Assembly (NCBI RefSeq): GCF_003952665.1
Contig: NZ_CP017947.1
Span: forward strand, 310,001-374,000
Length of the DNA: 64,000 bases
From: Bosea sp. Tri-49
GTDB lineage: Bacteria; Pseudomonadota; Alphaproteobacteria; Rhizobiales; Beijerinckiaceae
Reading direction: 5' to 3'
Below the pieces are notes generated by a model. The model did not search any database. It saw only the letters and a program-made list of their open reading frames with translations, and had not been told where the DNA came from. This document shows, piece by piece, positions 60,135 through 64,000 of this stretch (position 1 is the stretch's first letter; the number at the start of each line of letters is the position of its first letter). Both the position numbers and the translations under genes were made by a program.

Positions 60135-60443
60135 TCACTGCTGCGGCTGGCTCGGGCGCAGCGTCTCGTCGATCAGCATCCTGAAATGCTCGATTGCGCG
60201 ACCCCTGACCTCCGCTTCGCCGATCTCACCTGCATCGCGTTTCTCGACGGCTTCCGCGATGAGCATTTCCACGACCTTCTCGGCTGCCTGCCGGGTTAGA
60301 TCGGCGCCGTCGAGCTCGTCGCTCGTTATCGCCACGCTGACCAGGCGAACCGTTCGGGTGAAGCCCTGCATGATGTGCTGTGTGACGTGAAGCAGGTCCA
60401 CCAGCTCGGACTTGTGCATGTCCGCCAATTCCGTCGTGTCCAT
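60135..60443 (-). CDS. 102-aa SOS-type hypothetical protein, copy B
   Basis: Paralogue of the 21614 gene: TELADMHKSELVDLLHVTQH, IMQGFTRTVRLVS, AAEKVVEMLIAEAVEKRD and IGEAEVRGRAIEHFRMLID, with 62 of 102 residues identical by my count. Helical, soluble, no known family. ATG 60443 has GGGAG 7 nt upstream. The LexA box at 60486-60500 and the sequence between box and start are also conserved in the other copy, so both are one SOS-responsive family. Confidence 0.78.
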   Translation of the reverse strand: MDTTELADMHKSELVDLLHVTQHIMQGFTRTVRLVSVAITSDELDGADLTRQAAEKVVEMLIAEAVEKRDAGEIGEAEVRGRAIEHFRMLIDETLRPSQPQQ

Positions 60444-60485
60444 CTGGCTTCTCCCTCGATGGCTTGACTCCGTCGCCGCCGATGC

Positions 60486-60500
60486 GTTCTAGTTATGTTC
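60486..60500. promoter_or_regulatory. LexA (SOS) box, GTTC-N7-GTTC, divergent
   Basis: GTTCTAGTTATGTTC, perfect consensus and identical (on the other strand) to the box at 21558-21572. It sits between the minus-strand 102-aa gene and the plus-strand 60520 gene that leads to the SRAP gene, so it probably controls both sides. Confidence 0.8.
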
Positions 60501-60519
60501 TCATTCGAGGGCAAGAACG

Positions 60520-60753
60520 ATGTCAGCGCAGCCGGCCGACCAGCGGGTCGAGGACGCATCCCTGGATGCTGAAATCACGGGGATCGTCGCCGAATTATTG
60601 GACGAACACGGGTCCGAGCTCGCCGCGCTTCGGGCGCTGGCGCATGACTTCCTCGTCCTGCTCGCCGATGCGGATCGCTCGGTGTCGCGCGGCTATCTCC
60701 GGGGCCTGTTCTCGCAAGGGGCGCGCCCGGTCCGCGACGGCGACGAGCCGTGA
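60520..60753 (+). CDS. Hypothetical protein, first gene of the SRAP operon
   Basis: 77 aa: DASLDAEITGIVAELLDEHG, SELAALRALAHDFLVLLADA, DRSVSRGYLRGLFSQGARPV. Helical and acidic, unknown. GAGGG lies 9 nt before the ATG. 19 nt downstream of the LexA box; its end overlaps the next (broken) gene by ATGA-type spacing. Confidence 0.6.
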   Translation: MSAQPADQRVEDASLDAEITGIVAELLDEHGSELAALRALAHDFLVLLADADRSVSRGYLRGLFSQGARPVRDGDEP

Positions 60754-61134
60754 CGCGCCGGCCGGTCACGCTCGCGACGATGCTCGGCCACTATCCTTGG
60801 GTGGTCGTCCACCTGCGCTGTCATTACTGCGCGCGCGAGACCAGGGTGCGGCTGGCTGGCGATCGAGTACGGGCTCAACGCGCCACTCGGGCGCGTGCTC
60901 CGCAGCTTCATGTCGGAATGCGCCTACGACCCGCACAGCGAACTGCGCCGGCCGCAGAAATACGGACGCAAATGCGGCGCCTACTGTCCCGATGTGATGA
61001 GCCCGCGTCCGCCTGATCTTCCGCCCAGCCTCTCGGGGCTGACCTTGATCGAAGGCGGCAAGGCGGACATGCTCCCGGCCGAGCCGAGCGAGCCAGGTCG
61101 CCGCCGGCGCGTCGGCGAGGGCGATGATGTGTAA
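60750..61134 (+). pseudogene. Hypothetical zinc-knuckle gene broken by a 4-bp duplication
   Basis: Frame 1 from ATG 60750 reads LATMLGHYPWVVVHLRCHYC, ARETRVRLA; frame 2 then reads AIEYGLNAPLGRVLRSFMSE, CAYDPHSELRRPQKYGRKC and AYCPDVMSPRPP to the stop at 61134. At the junction the sequence is CGGCTGGCTGGCG: removing one tandem CTGG restores a single reading frame through VRLAIEYG. A Cys-rich protein (C-x2-C, later two Cys) of unknown family, inactivated recently. Confidence 0.75.
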
Positions 61135-61906
61135 TCTCTACAGCCACACCCGCAACGTAGAGGCGATGCGCAAGCTGTTCGCGCCGTTCGACGATGGCGG
61201 CGCGAACTTTGCCAACCTGCCGCCGATGCCGAACATTAATCCCGACCGGCCTGCACCGATCATTCGGAACAGTGAGGCAGGGCCAGAGCTGGCCATGGTC
61301 CGATGGGGCATGCCCTCGTCTCGCAAAGCTCTGTACGACGCCGCAAGCGAGCGTGCCGAGAAGCTGCGGGCGAAGGGCAAGCCGGTGGATTTTGAGGAGC
61401 TGTTACGTCTGGAGCCGGACCGGGGAACGACGAATATCCGTCGCACCGACAGCAAGCACTGGCTGCGCTGGCTCGGCGTCCAGAACCGGTGCCTCGTGCC
61501 CTTCACAAGCTTCAGCGAGTTCAACAAGTTTGAGGGCGGCGACGTCTGGTTCGCCTTCGGAGAAGAGCGCCCCACGGCCATGTTTGCCGGGATCTGGTGC
61601 TCTCAATGGACCAGCGTCCGCAAGATCAAGGACGGGGAAGAAACCCTCGACCTGTTCGGGTTTCTCACGACCGACCCGAATGCCGATGTTCGCACGATCC
61701 ATCCCAAGGCGATGCCGGTTATCCTGACGACGCCGGAGGAATGCGCGGCCTGGATGACTGCGCCTTGGGACGTGGCGAAGGCCCTGCAACGACCTCTGCC
61801 CGACGGAATGCTTCAGATCGTCGCTCGCGGGGCGAAGAAAGACGATCCACTCGATCCGGCGCTATTCCCGGCGGTCAAGGCGCCGGTGCAGGGCGCTCTG
61901 TTCTGA
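61127..61906 (+). CDS. SOS response-associated peptidase (SRAP, YedK/HMCES family)
   Basis: 259 aa. SRAP proteins covalently trap abasic sites in single-stranded DNA through Cys2. I chose ATG 61127, not 61124, because only it puts Cys at position 2 (MCNLYSH). Other motifs: [17 protein letters not shown] (active Asn region), [23 protein letters not shown] and the late [15 protein letters not shown] (catalytic His). It overlaps the broken gene by 8 nt and sits in the LexA-box transcription unit. Confidence 0.9.
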   Translation: MCNLYSHTRNVEAMRKLFAPFDDGGANFANLPPMPNINPDRPAPIIRNSEAGPELAMVRWGMPSSRKALYDAASERAEKLRAKGKPVDFEELLRLEPDRGTTNIRRTDSKHWLRWLGVQNRCLVPFTSFSEFNKFEGGDVWFAFGEERPTAMFAGIWCSQWTSVRKIKDGEETLDLFGFLTTDPNADVRTIHPKAMPVILTTPEECAAWMTAPWDVAKALQRPLPDGMLQIVARGAKKDDPLDPALFPAVKAPVQGALF

Positions 61907-61999
61907 CAGCCAATTCCCGCGAGCAGGAAAACCCGCCTGCAACAGGCTGGCAAAAATTGGCGTTTAGCCGATATTCTAAGGCGATCGGAGAAGAGGTGC

Positions 62000-62212
62000 A
62001 TGACCAGCAATTGTCGACCCGGCCACCCTGAGGCACCCGTCGTAGTCATCGATACCGAGGAGGCATATGTCGATGCTCTGGAGACAATCGAGCGACTGAG
62101 AAGCGCTCCCGAGGGCTCCGTCGAGTATTTGCTGATGGTCGCCTACGGGGACGCTATCGAGCGTTACCTGGACGCCCGCAACAGTAGCCGCCCTCCTCGT
62201 CAACCGGCGTGA
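62000..62212 (+). CDS. Small hypothetical protein
   Basis: 70 aa: APVVVIDTEEAYVDALETIE, RLRSAPEGSVEYLLMVAYG, DAIERYLDARNSSRP. Helical; faintly like the N-terminal part of HigA/MqsA antitoxins, not enough to name. AGAGG lies 5 nt before the ATG. 93 nt after the SRAP stop. Confidence 0.5.
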   Translation: MTSNCRPGHPEAPVVVIDTEEAYVDALETIERLRSAPEGSVEYLLMVAYGDAIERYLDARNSSRPPRQPA

Positions 62213-62227
62213 TCATCACGCTCAAAT

Positions 62228-62365
62228 CTACCACCCCGCTCTCCATTTCAGCCAGACCGCGATCACAGCCACAGAAGCCGTGACGATAATAGCGGCTAGG
62301 AGGAGGGAACTAGGGCGTCGGTCATCCCTCTTTCCCCTCTGCGAGCGCGAGAATGTCTTGGTCAT
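62228..62365 (-). CDS. Tiny membrane protein coupled to the 62362 gene
   Basis: 45 aa. Basic N-terminus (MTKTFSRSQRGKRDD) then one membrane helix (LLLAAIIVTASVAVIAVWLK). Its ATG overlaps the stop of the upstream gene (ATGA), which supports real, coupled translation. Unknown function. Confidence 0.55.
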   Translation of the reverse strand: MTKTFSRSQRGKRDDRRPSSLLLAAIIVTASVAVIAVWLKWRAGW

Positions 62366-62577
62366 TTCTCGTCCGGCTTCCACTGATGCGCAGATTCAAT
62401 AAAAAGCTGGCGCAGACAGCGCGGGCCGCCGCCGTGCATATCGCTGCTTGGATAGCTCAATTCCCAGAATTGTGCCGTATCTCGATCCCTGTATAGAATC
62501 GTCCAGCCCGCATCGGCAGTTGCTATCTGCTCGAAGGTCTCGGGAAGTTTGTCACCTGTCTCAGCAATCGTGGACAT
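62362..62577 (-). CDS. Imm27-like small protein
   Basis: 71 aa from ATG 62577. TADAGWTILYRDRDTAQFWE, LSYPSSDMHGGGPRCLRQLF resembles the Imm27 immunity-protein pattern (W..LYRD...FWEL.YP...HGGGP). Imm proteins protect against polymorphic toxins, but no toxin gene is in sight. TTG 62622 is a possible longer start. Co-translated with the tiny membrane protein. Confidence 0.55.
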   Translation of the reverse strand: MSTIAETGDKLPETFEQIATADAGWTILYRDRDTAQFWELSYPSSDMHGGGPRCLRQLFIESAHQWKPDEK

Positions 62578-62643
62578 AGCGGCATCATGCTGGTGGACCT
62601 TGGCAATTCCAAGCTCTGTCAACGCGCCCAGATTTCAAACTAA

Positions 62644-62720
62644 CCCACTACCGATCCGGCCCATCCAGCGCTCTTCCCAGCGGTCAAGTTGCCGGCGCAG
62701 GGTGATCTGTTCCGATGGGC
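62644..62720 (+). pseudogene. C-terminal scrap of a second SRAP gene
   Basis: A frame with no start reads [20 protein letters not shown], nearly identical to the last residues of the intact SRAP ([20 protein letters not shown] at 61849-61904). It runs on without a stop because the end codon is lost. Evidence of a former second SRAP copy or a local duplication. Confidence 0.65.
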
Positions 62721-62790
62721 CATTGGGAGCAGAGCAGTGTGGCCTATTCCGCGTCCGGGAACACGCCCACGTTCGGCTCGTTTGCTGGAA

Positions 62791-63033
62791 ATGCAGCGTT
62801 ACTTTTTCGACGTCTTCAACGGCGTGTTCGAACGGGTCGATCTGGTCGGTCAGGAATTGGCTGACGAAGCGGCCGCGCGCGACCTTGCTCTCCAAACCTT
62901 GGCCGACATCGCGCACGAAGCCATCCCGCGCGGCGGCGAGGCGCTGATCACCGTGAGAGTTCGACGCGATGGCGTACCCATCTACAGCGCTTCGTTAGCT
63001 CTTGCAGATCAGTGGATGCGGCTCGACTCATAA
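62791..63033 (+). CDS. DUF6894 family small protein, second copy
   Basis: 80 aa from ATG 62791. MQRYFFDVFNGVFERVDLVG, AAARDLALQTLADIAHEAIP and ALITVRVRRDGVPIYSASLA match the 26050-26292 protein and DUF6894. GGA lies 1-3 nt before the ATG, so the ribosome site is poor. The longer frame to 62689 is the SRAP scrap. Confidence 0.7.
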   Translation: MQRYFFDVFNGVFERVDLVGQELADEAAARDLALQTLADIAHEAIPRGGEALITVRVRRDGVPIYSASLALADQWMRLDS

Positions 63034-63046
63034 GCCCCGGACCGTA

Positions 63047-63139
63047 TCAGCGCCAGGCCCCCGATAGCCATCCGTAGATCCCAACGACGAACAGCGCGAC
63101 GATCAGCACCGCCATCGTGATCGAGTTCGGGCGGGTCAC
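63047..63139 (-). CDS. Tiny membrane protein coupled to the 63136 gene
   Basis: 30 aa from GTG 63139: one helix (MAVLIVALFVVGIYGWLSG) after TRPNSIT. The GTG overlaps the previous stop (GTGA), the same arrangement as at 62228-62365. Confidence 0.5.
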   Translation of the reverse strand: MTRPNSITMAVLIVALFVVGIYGWLSGAWR

Positions 63140-63372
63140 TGTTTCGGCAGCCGCTTCGCTTGCTCCAGGCTGGCGCGCGCGAGCATTGCCTCCAGCTCCG
63201 CCACAACCGTCGGCGGCAAGCGCAGGACAATGTCCGTGTCAGCCTCGGTGATGAAAGTAACCAAGGCATCTTGTGTCGGGTCGCCACTCACCTCAACCGC
63301 GGCAACTCGGACAACTGGGATTTCAATGGCCTGCTTGTCTGGCATCGCCCTTGTCCCAAGAGGTAGCTTCAT
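63136..63372 (-). CDS. Small hypothetical protein
   Basis: 78 aa from ATG 63372, or 69 aa from ATG 63345, which has AAGGG just upstream. EIPVVRVAAVEVSGDPTQDA, LVTFITEADTDIVLRLPPTV, VAELEAMLARASLEQAKRL: a beta strand part followed by a helix, soluble, unknown. Its stop overlaps the start of the tiny membrane protein. Confidence 0.55.
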   Translation of the reverse strand: MKLPLGTRAMPDKQAIEIPVVRVAAVEVSGDPTQDALVTFITEADTDIVLRLPPTVVAELEAMLARASLEQAKRLPKQ

Positions 63373-63435
63373 CGCTCCAGACTACGGCCTCTCCTCAACG
63401 ATGGCGAGGCGGGGTGCAGGCGGTGCTTTGCAAGG

Positions 63436-63777
63436 TCAGTCAGGGATTTCGGGCTCGTGGAGCATTTCATGGATCAACTCTGCCGCCTTCTCCGTCGAGA
63501 TTGTCCTGACACCGGAGCTTGCAAGGCGATCGAACATTTTTGCGACCGCCGCGATAGCGTCATGCTCGGCAGCTGAGAACGCCAAAGTGGCCTGAGCCAA
63601 GGCCTTGTCTCGGTTGGCAAGAACAATCGCAGTCGATGACGAATGCAGCGTCGTCGTGAACCCCTCGATGAGTTCCTTGGCACGTTCTTCGGGCGTGTAT
63701 CCCGATGGAGAACTACTTTGTGTCACTCTGAGGCAACCCAATGACTCGAACAGGCTGCTGTTCAATTTCCTTGCCAT
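63436..63777 (-). CDS. Hypothetical helical protein
   Basis: 113 aa: YTPEERAKELIEGFTTTLHS, SSTAIVLANRDKALAQATLA, FSAAEHDAIAAVAKMFDRLA, TEKAAELIHEML. Mostly helical, soluble, not recognised. ATG 63777 has no strong ribosome site. The last 220 nt of the window (63778-64000) hold no gene I can support. Confidence 0.5.
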   Translation of the reverse strand: MARKLNSSLFESLGCLRVTQSSSPSGYTPEERAKELIEGFTTTLHSSSTAIVLANRDKALAQATLAFSAAEHDAIAAVAKMFDRLASSGVRTISTEKAAELIHEMLHEPEIPD

Positions 63778-64000
63778 TGTTGGCGACGTGCCTGGCTGGC
63801 GGCGTGAGCTGCATCGCCACGGGAATGCGGCACTCGCCGCGGCTGACTGGGGGGGCTGGCAGCGTTAGGGATACCGGAGGTTTGAAATTGCTGAACTAGA
63901 GCCACCAGAATCTGAGCGCGACGGCGTCGCGAATTGCCAACACCTCTCCAGCACGAGCAGCAAATCCTGCAGCCCGAATCGGGCACTCATTAACCCTCGA

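Noticed and set aside
62000..62212. HigA/MqsA-type antitoxin
   Set aside because: Only a weak helical resemblance and no toxin gene adjacent, so left as hypothetical.
1..64000. CRISPR array, rRNA, full insertion sequence
   Set aside because: No regular repeat-spacer pattern, no rRNA-like stretch and no intact transposase seen on either strand.

Overview
The window is high-GC DNA (no base count was run) from an alphaproteobacterium, most likely Hyphomicrobiales (Rhizobiales). I base this on the repABC replication module with a counter-transcribed RNA, a VirB/VirD4 type IV secretion system (T4SS), a MucR/Ros regulator, an RHE_PE00001-type protein, GTTC-N7-GTTC LexA boxes and GGAAC-N16-CGTT (EcfG-type) stress promoters. 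A Bosea- or Methylobacterium-like host would fit but is not proven. The repABC genes and T4SS argue for a large plasmid or chromid.

Layout. 1-18.7 kb is a glycogen/trehalose/maltodextrin block: trehalose synthase-maltokinase (partial), glgB, treZ, treY, malQ, glgA, two glgX-type debranching enzymes and glgP, with two small genes. 19-26.3 kb holds stress-type genes: a DUF2171 protein, a pyruvate-oxidase-like ThDP enzyme, a 102-aa SOS-type protein, a DUF1236 exported protein, a DksA-type zinc finger, a membrane protein, two DUF892 (YciE/F) proteins and a DUF6894 protein. Exact or near EcfG promoters precede many genes in these two blocks. 26.5-30.3 kb is decayed accessory DNA: a LigD-type ligase remnant, a phage-like holin/coiled-coil pair without normal start codons, and a Phd/ParE toxin-antitoxin (TA) pair.

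30.4-43.2 kb is one minus-strand T4SS operon, virB1-2-3-4-(virB5-like)-5-(7-like)-6-8-9-10-11-virD4, its genes mostly overlapping by 1-38 nt. Divergent from it, 43.2-47.4 kb carries exported accessory proteins (TrbM-like, two nuclease-fold proteins, a lipoprotein, two unknowns and a second lytic transglycosylase-like protein). An acyl-homoserine-lactone synthase operon (47.7-48.8 kb) and a MucR regulator (49.6-50.1 kb) follow.

50.6-54.5 kb is repA-repD-repB-ctRNA-repC with three near-perfect parS palindromes. 54.6-64 kb is an accessory tail: a WGR protein, a tyrosine recombinase, a broken MntA-HepT pair, an RHE_PE00001 protein, a HigBA-type TA pair, and a LexA-box region controlling a paralogue of the 21.6-kb protein on one side and an SRAP (YedK-type) gene on the other. 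Two minus-strand genes here are each followed by an overlapping tiny membrane protein.

I saw no rRNA, tRNA, CRISPR array, relaxase, LuxR receptor or glgC in the window. Coordinates and starts come from reading the sequence; family names are from motif recognition and no database search was run.
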